A stretch of DNA of 25,766 nucleotides from CAXTEJ01 sp964243295 (GCA_964243295.1 CAXTEJ010000043.1:1-25766), one strand, 5' to 3'; counted from the first letter of the stretch, positions 14,112 through 23,129 are shown. The notes: generated from the sequence alone by a model not told the origin. Program-made: numbers and translations.

Positions 14112-14968
14112 CCGGCCATCGACTCGAGCCGGTGGATGCGGTCGGCCATCGGCGGGTGGGTCGAGAACAGCCGCGACATGCCCTCGCCGCGGAACGGGTT
14201 GGCGATCATCAGGTGGCTGCTGTTGACCAGCTCGCGGTCGGGCGGCAGCGGCATCGCCCGGGTGCCCGACTCGAGCTTGCGCAGCGCTGAGGCGAGGGCC
14301 AGCGGATCGCCGGTCAGCGTGGCGCCGTCCTCGTCGGCGTCGTACTCGCGGGTGCGGCTGATGGCCATCTGGATGAGCATCGCGGCGAACGGTGCGGCGA
14401 TGCCCATGAGGATCAGCGCGAACGGGTTGGGACGCTCGTCGTCGCCGCCCCCGAACCCGCCGCCGAAGAACAGGCCGATCTGGGCGACGGACGTGACGAC
14501 GCCCGCGATCGCGGCGGCCACCGAGGAGGTGAGGATGTCGCGGTTGTAGACGTGCATGAGCTCGTGGCCGAGCACCCCGCGCAGCTCGCGCTCGTCGAGC
14601 AGCGCCAGGATGCCGTCGGTGCAGCAGACCGCGGCGTTGGCCGGGTTGCGGCCGGTCGCGAAGGCGTTGGGCGCCATGGTCGGCGAGACGTACAGGCGGG
14701 GCATCGGCTGACGGGCGGTCGTCGACAGCTCGCGCACGATCCGGTAGATGACCGGCTGCTCGGCCTCGCTGACGGGCCGCGCGCGCATGGCCCGGATGGC
14801 GATCTTGTCGCTGTTCCAGTAGCCGTACGCCGTCATGCCCACGCCGACCAGCGCGAACACCCAGATGAACCTGCCCCCGCCGATCACCGAGCCGAGCAGC
14901 AGGAGCAGGCCGAAGATGCCGCCGAGCAGACCGGCTGTCTTGAGCCCGTTGAAGTGCTGGTGACCCAT
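14099..14968 (-). CDS. htpX: Membrane-bound zinc metalloprotease HtpX
   Basis: A 289-residue M48B protease that degrades misfolded membrane proteins, with the active site facing the cytoplasm. Two N-terminal membrane helices lie at about 11-31 and 33-51. The zinc motif HELMH (His135, Glu136, His139) follows, with the third ligand Glu208 in TREYDADEDG. Two more hydrophobic segments lie between them (about 147-170 and 183-203). The linker GGGFGGGDDERPNP is Gly-rich, as in many actinobacterial members. ATG 14968 has AGGAAGG close upstream. It is 75 bp downstream of nuoN on the same strand, with an inverted repeat in the gap, so it may be read through from the nuo operon. Confidence 0.96.
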   Translation of the reverse strand: MGHQHFNGLKTAGLLGGIFGLLLLLGSVIGGGRFIWVFALVGVGMTAYGYWNSDKIAIRAMRARPVSEAEQPVIYRIVRELSTTARQPMPRLYVSPTMAPNAFATGRNPANAAVCCTDGILALLDERELRGVLGHELMHVYNRDILTSSVAAAIAGVVTSVAQIGLFFGGGFGGGDDERPNPFALILMGIAAPFAAMLIQMAISRTREYDADEDGATLTGDPLALASALRKLESGTRAMPLPPDRELVNSSHLMIANPFRGEGMSRLFSTHPPMADRIHRLESMAGYRR

Positions 14969-15002
14969 GGGGACCTTCCTGTCCGGCGTGTGTGCGCCCG
15001 GT

Positions 15003-15029
15003 GAACGCGCAGACCGGCCCCGCGCGTTC
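15003..15029. repeat. Inverted repeat between nuoN and htpX
   Basis: GAACGCGC (15003-15010) and GCGCGTTC (15022-15029) are perfect 8-bp arms around 11 nt, in the 75-bp gap after nuoN and before htpX. There is no T run behind it on the minus strand, so it may be a processing hairpin or an htpX operator rather than a terminator. Confidence 0.55.
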
Positions 15030-15043
15030 CCGCGGGCAGCGTC

Positions 15044-16531
15044 TCAGCGCAGCGGCACCCGGTCGAGGACTCCGGCCACCAGCCCGGGCAGCACGCTGAG
15101 CACCACGCACCCCGCGGCGCCCACCGCGAGCGCCAGCCGGTGGCTGACGGGCGTGACGGCGGTGACGGGGGTGACGGTCAGCGCGGTGGACGTCGGCGGG
15201 TCGCCCGGTGCGACGAGCTGGGCCAGCCACCGCAGGTAGACGGCGGCGCCGAGGGCCACGTTGACCACCGCGACCGCGACCACCCCGAAGGCGCCGACGG
15301 CGACGGCGGGCACCAGCACCACGATCTTGGCGACGACGCCCATGACGCCGGGCGGCAGGCCCGCGAGGCACAGCAGCCCGAGGCCGAGGACGAGCGCGAG
15401 CACCGGCCGGCGGCGCCACAGCCCGGCGTACGCCGACAGCCCGTGCCGGTCGCCGTCCGGGTGCCGCTCGGCGACGCGCACGACGACGGCGAAGACGGCG
15501 AGCGAGGCGACGACGTAGGCGAGCAGGTAGCCGACGGAGGCGGCGACCACCGCGGTGACCCGGCCCTGCGACACCGCGCCGACGAGCGGCAGCACCACCC
15601 AGCCGGCCTGCCCGACCGTCGACCACGCGAGCAGCCGGACGGCGGTCTGCTGGCGCAGCGCGACCAGGTTGCCGACCGTCATGGTCACGGCGGCCAGCAC
15701 ACCGACCAGCGGGCCCCACCCGGCGCTGCGCTCGGGGGCGCCGAGCGCGAGCACCAGCAGCACCGCTCCGGTGCCGGCGACCTTCGACACCGTCGCGAGG
15801 AACGCCGTGACCGGCAGCGGCGCTCCCGCGTAGGTGTCCGGCGTCCACAGGTGGAACGGCACGAGCGAGACCTTGAAGGCGGCTCCGACCACGACCAGGA
15901 CCAGGCCGACGCCGTGCACGGCGGCGAGCTCGCCGAGCCGGGGCGAGACCGGCTGGCCGAGGTGGAGCGAGCCGGTTGACGCGTAGACCAGCGCGATGCC
16001 GAGCGCGAGCAGCGCGAACGACACCACCGAGGTCATGAGCAGCTTGAGGGCGGCCTCGGCGCCGCGGGCGTCGCGGCGCACGGCCACCAGCGCGACGGCG
16101 GGCAGCGAGGCGGTCTCGAGCGCGACGGCGAGGCTGGCGTAGTCGCGCGCCCCCGCGAGCGCGCACGCCCCGGCCGTGGCCGCGAGCACCAGCACGTGGG
16201 TCTCGGTGCGCGCCGTCCGGTCGTTGACGCCGACGGCGAGCAGCAGGCAGACCGCCGCCGCCAGCAGCACGACGACCTGCAGGGTGAGCGTGAGGGCGGA
16301 GGCGACGTACGAGCAGCGGTCGCCGCCGACGCAGAAGGTGGCGCGGGTGCGGCCCTGCAGCGGCAGCACGAGGGCCAGCCCGGCCAGCACGCTGCCCACG
16401 GCGGCGACGTCGAGCACCCGGCGCGCGTGGGCGCCGGTCGACCCGAGCACGGCGTCGAGCACCAGCACGAGCAGGGCGCCCACGGCCGGGCCGAGCACGG
16501 GCCCGACGGCCAGCCAGTCGACGTCCTGCAC
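15044..16531 (-). CDS. nuoN: NADH-quinone oxidoreductase subunit N
   Basis: A 495-residue antiporter-like membrane subunit of complex I, about 14 helices. The charged residues of the proton path are in place: Glu139 in VALETASLP, Lys163 in AALKLLMTS, Lys220 in AAFKVSLVPFHLWTPD and Lys250 in TVSKVAG. GTG 16531 is chosen because GGAGGT lies 9 nt upstream, overlapping the nuoM stop; the intergenic gap is only 5 nt. Near the C-terminus a Thr/Val/Pro run (TALTVTPVTAVTPVSH) is coded by short GTGACGG-like repeats. It is the last nuo gene, followed by an inverted repeat and htpX. Confidence 0.95.
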   Translation of the reverse strand: MQDVDWLAVGPVLGPAVGALLVLVLDAVLGSTGAHARRVLDVAAVGSVLAGLALVLPLQGRTRATFCVGGDRCSYVASALTLTLQVVVLLAAAVCLLLAVGVNDRTARTETHVLVLAATAGACALAGARDYASLAVALETASLPAVALVAVRRDARGAEAALKLLMTSVVSFALLALGIALVYASTGSLHLGQPVSPRLGELAAVHGVGLVLVVVGAAFKVSLVPFHLWTPDTYAGAPLPVTAFLATVSKVAGTGAVLLVLALGAPERSAGWGPLVGVLAAVTMTVGNLVALRQQTAVRLLAWSTVGQAGWVVLPLVGAVSQGRVTAVVAASVGYLLAYVVASLAVFAVVVRVAERHPDGDRHGLSAYAGLWRRRPVLALVLGLGLLCLAGLPPGVMGVVAKIVVLVPAVAVGAFGVVAVAVVNVALGAAVYLRWLAQLVAPGDPPTSTALTVTPVTAVTPVSHRLALAVGAAGCVVLSVLPGLVAGVLDRVPLR

Positions 16532-16536
16532 GATGC

Positions 16537-18051
16537 TCAGACCTCCCCGCGGCCGAGACCGAGCAGGTGGCGGACGGCGGGCTCGCTGAGCGCCAGCACC
16601 GTGCGCGGCACCAGCCCCAGGACGACGGCCAGCACCGCGAGCGGGACGCCGACCGCGAGCTCGACGCCGGACGCGTCGGGCGCGGCCGAGGTCTCGCTCT
16701 CGCCGTGCCACACCGCGCGCAGCACGCGCAGCAGGTAGGCGGCGGCCAGCGCCGTGCCGACGACGGCGAGGACCCCGAGGGTGCGCCAGTAGCCAGTCGG
16801 GCCGTCGGTCGCGGGCTCGAAGGCGCCGTAGACCGCGAGCAGCTCGCCCCAGAACCCGGCGAGCCCGGGCAGCCCGAGACCGGCGACGCAGCCGACGGCG
16901 AGCAGGGCGCCGAGCCGCGGTGACCGGTCGCGCAGGCCGCCGCCGATCGCGGCGAGCGAGCCGCTGCCGGCGCGGTCCTTCAGCGCCCCGGCGACGACGA
17001 ACAGCAGGCCGGTGACCACACCGTGGGCGATGCTCGCGAAGACCGCGCCCTGCAGCCCCTGCGGGGTGCCGGTGGCGACGCCGAGCGCCACGAACCCCAT
17101 GTGGGCGACCGAGGAGAAGGCCACGAGCCGCTTGAGGTCGCGCTCGACCAGGCACGCGAGCCCACCCCACACGATGCCGGCGACGCCGAGACCGCCGAGG
17201 TAGGGCGCGACCGCCGCGAAGCCCTCGGGGACGGTCGGCACGACGACCCGCAGCAGCCCGTAGGTGCCCATTTTGAGCAGCACGCCGGCGAGCAGCACCG
17301 AGCCGACCGTCGGGGCGGCGGTGTGGGCGGGCGCGAGCCAGGTGTGGAGCGGGAACACCGGCACCTTGACCGCGAGCCCGGCCACGAGCAGCGCGGCGAC
17401 GAGCACCTGGGTCGGTCGCAGCAGCCCGGCCCCGCCGGCCGTGGTCAGGCGCACCAGGTCGCTCGTGCGGCTGGTGAAGGCCAGCAGCAGCAGCCCGGCG
17501 AGCATGAGCGCCGAGCCGAGCACGGTGAACAGCAGGAACCGGGTGGCGCCGTCGCGGCGGGCCGCGGGGTCGTGCGGGTCGCCCCACCACCGGATGACGG
17601 CCCACATCGGCACCAGCACGACCTCGAAGGCGACGAAGAACAGCACGACGTCGGCGGCGAGGAACGTCGCGAGGGCCCCCGCCTCGACGACGAGCAGGCA
17701 CACCGTGAGCGAGCGCACCGAGCCGCCGGGCGGCGGCCGCCGCTGCGCCAGCACGGTCACCGCCAGCCCGAGAACCGCGGTCAGCAGCACGAAGGGCGCG
17801 CTGACGCCGTCCAGCGCGAGGTGCATGCGGACGCCGAGCGCGGGGATCCACGCGACGTCGAGGCCGAGGACCGGCGTGCCGCTCGTCCACGGCCGGGCGT
17901 CGAGGGTGAGCAGCGCCGCGCCCAGCGTCAGCGCGCTCGCCGCCACCCCGACCTGCCCGGCCACCGCCTCACCGGCGCCGCGCGGCAGCAGCAGCAGCGC
18001 CAGCGCCCCGCCGAGCGGGACGAGCAGCAGCACCGCGAGCAGCAGGCTCAC
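16537..18051 (-). CDS. nuoM: NADH-quinone oxidoreductase subunit M
   Basis: A 504-residue antiporter-like subunit with about 14 helices. The proton-path residues are conserved: Glu143 in FFVAFEVVLVPMW, Lys229 in LAVKVPVFPLHTWLAPAHT and Lys260 in LLKMGTYGLLR. Other family segments include AFSSVAHMGFVALG, HGVVTGLLF and GLPGLAGFWGE. The start GTG 18051 overlaps the nuoL stop by four bases (GTGA). Upstream in-frame sequence (back to 18159) is nuoL read in another frame and has no membrane character. Confidence 0.95.
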   Translation of the reverse strand: MSLLLAVLLLVPLGGALALLLLPRGAGEAVAGQVGVAASALTLGAALLTLDARPWTSGTPVLGLDVAWIPALGVRMHLALDGVSAPFVLLTAVLGLAVTVLAQRRPPPGGSVRSLTVCLLVVEAGALATFLAADVVLFFVAFEVVLVPMWAVIRWWGDPHDPAARRDGATRFLLFTVLGSALMLAGLLLLAFTSRTSDLVRLTTAGGAGLLRPTQVLVAALLVAGLAVKVPVFPLHTWLAPAHTAAPTVGSVLLAGVLLKMGTYGLLRVVVPTVPEGFAAVAPYLGGLGVAGIVWGGLACLVERDLKRLVAFSSVAHMGFVALGVATGTPQGLQGAVFASIAHGVVTGLLFVVAGALKDRAGSGSLAAIGGGLRDRSPRLGALLAVGCVAGLGLPGLAGFWGELLAVYGAFEPATDGPTGYWRTLGVLAVVGTALAAAYLLRVLRAVWHGESETSAAPDASGVELAVGVPLAVLAVVLGLVPRTVLALSEPAVRHLLGLGRGEV

Positions 18052-20003
18052 CGCAGCCCCACCCCCGCGACGGCGACGACGACCGCGCCGGCGACCAGCC
18101 AGGTGAGGTAGCCGGTGGCGACGCCGGTCTGGGTGCGTCGCAGCGCCAGACCGGCCCACCGCGTCAGCGTCGCGGCCGCTCGCGGGTAGGCGTCGACGAC
18201 CTCGCGGTCACCGAAGGCCACGGCCCCCGCCAGCGCCCGCACCGGCCGGACGACGACCCGGTCGGTGGCGGCGTCGGCGCCGAGCCCGCCGGCGAGGGCC
18301 GACCGCAACCGGGCCGGCAGGACGTCGACGGGATCGCCACCGGTGCGGCGGGCGAGCAGCACGGCGACCAGGACGCCGGCCACCGCCAGCGCGGCCGCGA
18401 GCAGCCCGGTCGTCAGCGACAGGTGCACCTCGCCGGGCGCCACCGGGCCGAGCAGCAGCAGGCCGCCGGCGAGCGCGGGCACGGTGAGCACGAGCAGCGG
18501 CACGGTCATGGCCGCGCCGACGGGCGCGACGGGCGCGAGCACGGCGTCAGGGGCCGGGGGCACGTCGGGCGGTCGCACGTCACCGTCCGCGCCGCGCTCG
18601 GCGACGCCGTCCGCGCTGACCGGTGCGAGCTCGACCGCAGCCGCGCGGCGTGCGGGCACGACCAGCAGGAACGTGCGCGCGGCGTAGGCGGCGGTGAGCA
18701 GACCGGTGAGCAGACCGGCGACGAGCACCAGCCAGCCGGCCCAGGCGAGGCTGCCGCCCCGGGAGGCCTCCTCTGCCGCGCCGAGCACCGCCTCCTTCGA
18801 CCAGAACCCCGACAGCGGCGGCAGGCCGGCGAGCGAGGCGAGCCCGACCGTGAACGTCGCGGTCACCAGCGGCGAGCGCCGCCACGCCCCGGCCAGCCCC
18901 GACATCGCGGTGGTGTGCACCTGGTGGGCGAGCGCGCCGGCCGACAGGAACAGCAGCGCCTTGAACCCCGCGTGCGACAGCAGCTGGGTCAGCCCGGACG
19001 CCGGACCCAGCGCGGGCGGGACGACGGCCAGCGCGGCGAGCAGGTAGGCGACCTGGCTGATGGTCGACCAGGCCAGCACGCGCTTGAGGTCGTCCTGCGC
19101 GAGGGCGACCAGCGCGGCGCCGACCATCGACACGGCCGTCAGCACCGCGAGCACGCCGCGGGCCGCGGGCGCCTCGGCGAGCAGCGGCAGCAGCCGCGCG
19201 AGCACGTAGCCACCGGCCGCGACCATCGTGGCGGCGTGGATCAGCGCCGACACCGGTGTCGGGCCCTCCATCGCGTCGGGCAGCCAGCCCTGCAGCGGGA
19301 ACTGCGCCGACTTGCCGACCACGCCCGCGACGAGCAGCAGCACCGCGGCGGTGGCGGCAGGCGTCGAGAGCGTCGCCAGCGTCTGCTGGGTGAGCAGCGT
19401 GCTGATGCTGGTGGTGCGGGCGTGCACCAGCAGCACGACGATGCCGAGCACGAAGCCGACGTCGCCGACCCGGGTGGTGAGGAACGCGCGCACCGCCGCG
19501 CGGCGGGCCGCGGGCCGCTCGCTGTCGTGCCCGACGAGCAGGTAGGAGCACAGGCCCATGACCTCCCAGCCCACGAGCAGCAGCAGCAGGTCGTCGGCCT
19601 GCACCACCAGCAGCATCGCGCCGGTGAACAGCGACACGGTCGCGGCGTAGGCGCGGTAGCGCCGGTCGTGGCGCTGGTAGTCGGTCGAGAAGAGCTGGAC
19701 GCACGTGGCCACCAGCGCGACCATCACCGCGACGAGCGCACTGAGCCGGTCGGCCCGCAGGTCCAGCGACACGCTCGCGCCCCCGGTCGGCACCTCGCCG
19801 AGCAGCGCCACCGAGGTCAGGGACGTCGCGGGCGTGAGCGTGAGCGCGAGCTCGGCGACCGCGAGGCCGAGGGTCACGAGGGCCCCGCCGGTCGCGACAG
19901 CACCGATCGCAGTCCGCGACGCGCGCGGCAGCAGCGACCCGGCGACCGCGGCGAGCACCGGCACGACGACGACGAGCCGCGCCAGCAGGGCCAGCGCGCT
20001 CAC
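18048..20003 (-). CDS. nuoL: NADH-quinone oxidoreductase subunit L
   Basis: A 651-residue distal antiporter-like subunit. It has about 14 helices, a soluble loop (about 460-490), and a C-terminal hydrophobic helix after a long region that fits the lateral helix HL. The pumping residues are present: Glu147 in LLVGWEVMGLCSYLLVGH and Lys231 in GKSAQFPLQGWLPDAMEGPTP. Further family marks are SALIHAATMVAAGGY, LAWSTISQ and SHAGFKALLFLSAGA. The GTG 20003 start overlaps the nuoK stop (GTGA). Confidence 0.96.
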   Translation of the reverse strand: MSALALLARLVVVVPVLAAVAGSLLPRASRTAIGAVATGGALVTLGLAVAELALTLTPATSLTSVALLGEVPTGGASVSLDLRADRLSALVAVMVALVATCVQLFSTDYQRHDRRYRAYAATVSLFTGAMLLVVQADDLLLLLVGWEVMGLCSYLLVGHDSERPAARRAAVRAFLTTRVGDVGFVLGIVVLLVHARTTSISTLLTQQTLATLSTPAATAAVLLLVAGVVGKSAQFPLQGWLPDAMEGPTPVSALIHAATMVAAGGYVLARLLPLLAEAPAARGVLAVLTAVSMVGAALVALAQDDLKRVLAWSTISQVAYLLAALAVVPPALGPASGLTQLLSHAGFKALLFLSAGALAHQVHTTAMSGLAGAWRRSPLVTATFTVGLASLAGLPPLSGFWSKEAVLGAAEEASRGGSLAWAGWLVLVAGLLTGLLTAAYAARTFLLVVPARRAAAVELAPVSADGVAERGADGDVRPPDVPPAPDAVLAPVAPVGAAMTVPLLVLTVPALAGGLLLLGPVAPGEVHLSLTTGLLAAALAVAGVLVAVLLARRTGGDPVDVLPARLRSALAGGLGADAATDRVVVRPVRALAGAVAFGDREVVDAYPRAAATLTRWAGLALRRTQTGVATGYLTWLVAGAVVVAVAGVGLR

Positions 20004-20347
20004 GCCGCGTCCACGCTGCCGGTCGCCGTCGGCGCGTCGGTGCGCTCGGCGAGCGCGCGGGCGGCCCGCAGGTCGACGTCGCCGCGGCGGCGGAACAGCA
20101 GCAGCACGACGGCCAGCGCGACCCCCACCTCGGCGGCGGCGATCGTGATGACGAACAGGGTCATGACCTGGCCCGAGTGCAGCTCGTCGCCGTAGGCGGC
20201 GTCGAACGTCACCAGCAGCAGCGCCGCGGCGTTGAGCACCAGCTCGAGGCCGACCAGCACCAGCACGGCGTTGCGGCGGGCGAGGACGCCGTAGACGCCG
20301 GCGCCGGCGAGCACCGCGGCGAGCACGGCGGGCAGCGCGAGGTGCAT
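20000..20347 (-). CDS. nuoK: NADH-quinone oxidoreductase subunit K
   Basis: A 115-residue subunit with three membrane helices and the two buried glutamates of the family: Glu35 in LVGLELVLNAA and Glu73 in IAAAEVGVALAVVL. These correspond to the residues needed for coupling in E. coli NuoK. The cytoplasmic tail (about 86-115) is longer than usual. The ATG 20347 start shares one base with the nuoJ stop (TGATG). Confidence 0.95.
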   Translation of the reverse strand: MHLALPAVLAAVLAGAGVYGVLARRNAVLVLVGLELVLNAAALLLVTFDAAYGDELHSGQVMTLFVITIAAAEVGVALAVVLLLFRRRGDVDLRAARALAERTDAPTATGSVDAA

Positions 20348-20886
20348 CAGCGCGCGTCTGCCGGACGCTCGGCGGCTTCGGGAGCCACCGGGTCGCGCGA
20401 GAGCACGAGGGCCCCCACCAGCGCCGCGAGCAGCAGCAGCGACAGCAGCTCGAACGGCAGCACCCACGAGCCGAACAGCGACTCGGCGACCGGCTGGGCG
20501 GCCGAGCGCCGCTGCGAGACGGCGACCTCGCGACCGCCGACCGCGCTCACCAGCAGCGTGCCGAGCAGCCCTGCCGTCGCGAGCCCGGCGACCGCGGCGG
20601 CGACCCGCTGCGGCCACGGGGCGTCGAGGTCGCCGGGGTAGCCGATGGGCGCCCGGGTGAGCATGAGGGCGAACAGCACCAGCACGACGACGGCGCCGAC
20701 GTACACCAGCACCTGCACGAGCGCGACGACCTCGGCGCCCAGCACCAGGTAGCAGCCGGCCAGCGCGCCCAGGGCGGTCACGAGCCACAGCGCGGCGTGC
20801 ACGACCTGCCGGGTGAGCACGGCAAGCAGCCCGGACGCCGCGGTCAGCGTGCCGAGCAGCGCGAACAGCACGTCGCGCGTCGTCAC
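20347..20886 (-). CDS. nuoJ: NADH-quinone oxidoreductase subunit J
   Basis: A 179-residue subunit with five membrane helices. The third, VLVYVGAVVVLVLFALML, is the characteristic NuoJ helix with the conserved Tyr and Gly involved in coupling. The N-terminal helices include RQVVHAALWLVTALGALAGCYLVL. The start GTG 20886 overlaps the nuoI stop (GTGA), which excludes the long upstream extension of the reading frame. The C-terminal tail is charged. Confidence 0.94.
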   Translation of the reverse strand: MTTRDVLFALLGTLTAASGLLAVLTRQVVHAALWLVTALGALAGCYLVLGAEVVALVQVLVYVGAVVVLVLFALMLTRAPIGYPGDLDAPWPQRVAAAVAGLATAGLLGTLLVSAVGGREVAVSQRRSAAQPVAESLFGSWVLPFELLSLLLLAALVGALVLSRDPVAPEAAERPADAR

Positions 20887-21473
20887 GACGCCGGACCGCT
20901 CGCGGCGTCGTCGGCAGCCGGCGCAACGGCGGGGCGGGCGGGTCGGGCCGGGCGCGCGGGCTTGTTCGCCGTCGCGACCTCCTTGGGCTCGGCCGCCCCG
21001 ACCTCGGCGGCCTGCGGCGGCGGCACGGTCTGCATCCACTGGCCGAGCCTTGCCTTGTCGTGCAGCAGGTCGCGGATGTCGAGCTCGGCGTACTCGAACT
21101 CCGGCGACCAGTGCAGGGCGTCGAAGGGGCAGACCTCGATGCAGATGCTGCAGTACATGCACAGCGAGAAGTCGATGTCGAAGCGGTCGAGCACGTTGCG
21201 CTGCCGCTCGCGCCCGCCCTCGGCGGTGGCCGGCAGCGTCTCCTTGTGGGAGTCGATGACGATGCACCAGTCGGGGCACTCGCGGGCGCACAGCATGCAG
21301 ACCGTGCAGTTCTCCTCGAGCAGCGCGATGACCCCGCGGCTGCGGGGCGGCAGCTGCGGCGCGACGTCCGGGTACTCGGCGGTGTGGCTGCGCCGGGTGA
21401 GGTGGCGCGCGGTGACGGCCATGCCGGCGAGCAGGCCGGGGACGACGGACGGCCGCCTGCCCTCCTCGCTCAT
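20883..21473 (-). CDS. nuoI: NADH-quinone oxidoreductase subunit I (two [4Fe-4S] clusters)
   Basis: A 196-residue electron-transfer subunit of the connecting arm. It has two ferredoxin motifs: Cys56-59-62-66 in ENCTVCMLCARECP and Cys105-108-111-115 in LCMYCSICIEVCP, which ligate clusters N6a and N6b. An extra Cys70 follows the first motif (PDWC). The region HTAEYPDVAPQLPPRSRG is the usual N-terminal approach. The tail after residue about 160 is low-complexity with repeated PAR units and no family counterpart I know. The start ATG 21473 shares one base with the nuoH stop (TGATG). An intact NuoI implies that electrons do pass through this complex. Confidence 0.96.
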   Translation of the reverse strand: MSEEGRRPSVVPGLLAGMAVTARHLTRRSHTAEYPDVAPQLPPRSRGVIALLEENCTVCMLCARECPDWCIVIDSHKETLPATAEGGRERQRNVLDRFDIDFSLCMYCSICIEVCPFDALHWSPEFEYAELDIRDLLHDKARLGQWMQTVPPPQAAEVGAAEPKEVATANKPARPARPARPAVAPAADDAASGPAS

Positions 21474-22432
21474 CACGCCACCGCCACGGCGACGACCGCG
21501 GTGAGCACGAGCTGGGCGAGCGCCAGGGGCACGAGCACCTTCCAGGCCAGGGTCTGCAGCTGGTCCTCGCGCAGCCGGGGCCACGCCACGCGCACCCAGA
21601 TCACGAGCAGCGCCACCAGGGCGGTCTTGAGCAGCATCCACGCCGCGCCCAGCGCGTCCGGGCCCGGCCCGTGCCAGCCCCCCAGGAACAGCACCGAGGT
21701 CAGAGCGGCGAGGACGACGATGCCGGCGTACTCGGCGAGCAGGAAGAACGCGAAGCGCAGCCCGGTGTACTCGGTGTAGGGGCCGAAGACGATCTCGGAG
21801 TCGGCGACGGGCATGTCGAACGGCGGGCGCGCCAGCTCGGCGACGCCTGCGACCAGGAAGCACCCGAGAGCGGGCGCCTGCCACAGCAGCCACCACGGCC
21901 GCCAGGCCTCCCCGATGCCGGTGAGCGACAGCGTGCCCGCGGCCATCGCGACGCTGCTCGCGGCGAGCACCAGCGGCAGCTCGTAGGACAGCAGCTGCGC
22001 GGCGGTGCGCAGGCCGCCGAGCAGGGCGTACTTGCTGGCGCTGCTCCACCCGGCCATGAGCGTGCCGAGGACGCCGACCGCCCCGGCGGCGAGGACGAAC
22101 AGCAGCCCGGCGTCGAGGTCGGCGCCCACCACACCGGGCGCCAGCGGGATCGCGACCATCGCCACGAGGTAGGGCACGAGCGCGACGCCGGGCGCCAGCC
22201 GGAAGACCCGGCCGTCGGCGGCCGCGGGCGTGACGTCCTCCTTCTGCAGGAACTTCACGCCGTCGGCCACCAGCTGGGCCCAGCCGTGGAATCCGCCGGC
22301 GTACATGGGGCCCAGCCGGCCCTGCATGTGGGCCATGACCTTGTGCTCGGCCTGCCCGACCGCGAGCGGCAGCACCAGGAAGGCCGCCAGCACCCCGACC
22401 ACCCGCAGCACGGCCTCGAGCAGCTCAGGCAT
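21473..22432 (-). CDS. nuoH: NADH-quinone oxidoreductase subunit H
   Basis: A 319-residue membrane subunit that, with NuoB and NuoD, forms the quinone chamber. It has about eight helices. Family motifs are visible: AEHKVMAHMQGRLGPMYAG, the acidic loop AELARPPFDMPVADSEIVFGPYTEY (given as AELARPPFDMP then ADSEIVFGPYTEY), and FFLLAEYAGIVVLAALTSVLFLGGW. The start ATG 22432 overlaps the end of nuoC by 8 bp. In complete nuo operons nuoD, E, F and G stand between nuoC and nuoH; here there is no room for any of them. Confidence 0.96.
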   Translation of the reverse strand: MPELLEAVLRVVGVLAAFLVLPLAVGQAEHKVMAHMQGRLGPMYAGGFHGWAQLVADGVKFLQKEDVTPAAADGRVFRLAPGVALVPYLVAMVAIPLAPGVVGADLDAGLLFVLAAGAVGVLGTLMAGWSSASKYALLGGLRTAAQLLSYELPLVLAASSVAMAAGTLSLTGIGEAWRPWWLLWQAPALGCFLVAGVAELARPPFDMPVADSEIVFGPYTEYTGLRFAFFLLAEYAGIVVLAALTSVLFLGGWHGPGPDALGAAWMLLKTALVALLVIWVRVAWPRLREDQLQTLAWKVLVPLALAQLVLTAVVAVAVA

Positions 22433-23129
22433 CGCGTGGGCCCCAGGTCGCGTCGGGGACGCCGGGTGGCAGCGTCCTGCGGCGGGCGGGCGCCGCGTGG
22501 GCGTCGCTCTCGCCCGGCTCCTTGGCGCCCGGCCACGGCTTGCTCACCCGGGCGGCGAGCACGAACGACTTGCGCAGCGGCGTGCCCTCGAAGCCGTCGG
22601 GCAGCAGCAGCGGGCGCAGGCCGAGGTCGGAGCCGTCGTCGAACCCGGCGAAGTCGACGCCGAACATCTCGTGCGTCTCGCGCTCGTGCCAGGCGGCACC
22701 GGGGTACAGGTCGGTCACGCTCGGGGCGCTCGGGGCGGACGCCGTGAGCCGGGTGCGCAGCAGCAGCCGCACCATCCCCGGGCTGCCGACGCGAGCGCCG
22801 GCCGACCGCGTGCAGACCAGGTGCGCCACCAGGTCGACGCCGGGTGGGTCGGCGTCCGGCTCGTCGACGGCCGAGAGCCAGTCGAGCATGTCGAGGTCGG
22901 ACCCGGCGCGTGCGGCCGCCACCGCGTCGTGCCACCTCGCGGCGGGGACGTCGATGCACACCGTGCCCGTGGCGTCGCTGCCCACGACACCCGCGCCGGG
23001 CGCGTCGGCCGTCTCGTCCGCATCAGCCGCAAGGCCGAGCGCCAGGGCCAGCGCCCGCGCCACGTCCTCGGGCGCGCCGATCGCCGCGCCGGCCGGCGAC
23101 CCCACCGGCGAGCTCACGTGCGAGCTCAC
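22425..23129 (-). CDS. nuoC: NADH-quinone oxidoreductase subunit C
   Basis: A 234-residue peripheral-arm subunit (30-kDa family). The conserved part is at about residues 120-205: VTDLYPGAAWHERETHEMFGVDF (given as VTDLYPGAAW and HERETHEMFGVDF), LLLPDGFEGTPLRKSFVL. About 50 Ala/Ser/Asp-rich residues precede the fold. It ends shortly after the domain, so it is not a NuoCD fusion. GTG 23129 overlaps the nuoB stop (GTGA). An in-frame GTG at 23117 inside a tandem duplication is a second possible start. The gene runs directly into nuoH. Confidence 0.93.
   Translation of the reverse strand: MSSHVSSPVGSPAGAAIGAPEDVARALALALGLAADADETADAPGAGVVGSDATGTVCIDVPAARWHDAVAAARAGSDLDMLDWLSAVDEPDADPPGVDLVAHLVCTRSAGARVGSPGMVRLLLRTRLTASAPSAPSVTDLYPGAAWHERETHEMFGVDFAGFDDGSDLGLRPLLLPDGFEGTPLRKSFVLAARVSKPWPGAKEPGESDAHAAPARRRTLPPGVPDATWGPRDA

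Noticed and set aside
22425..23129. A fused NuoCD protein that would explain the missing nuoD
   Set aside because: The protein ends about 30 residues after the NuoC domain and no NuoD motif is present.
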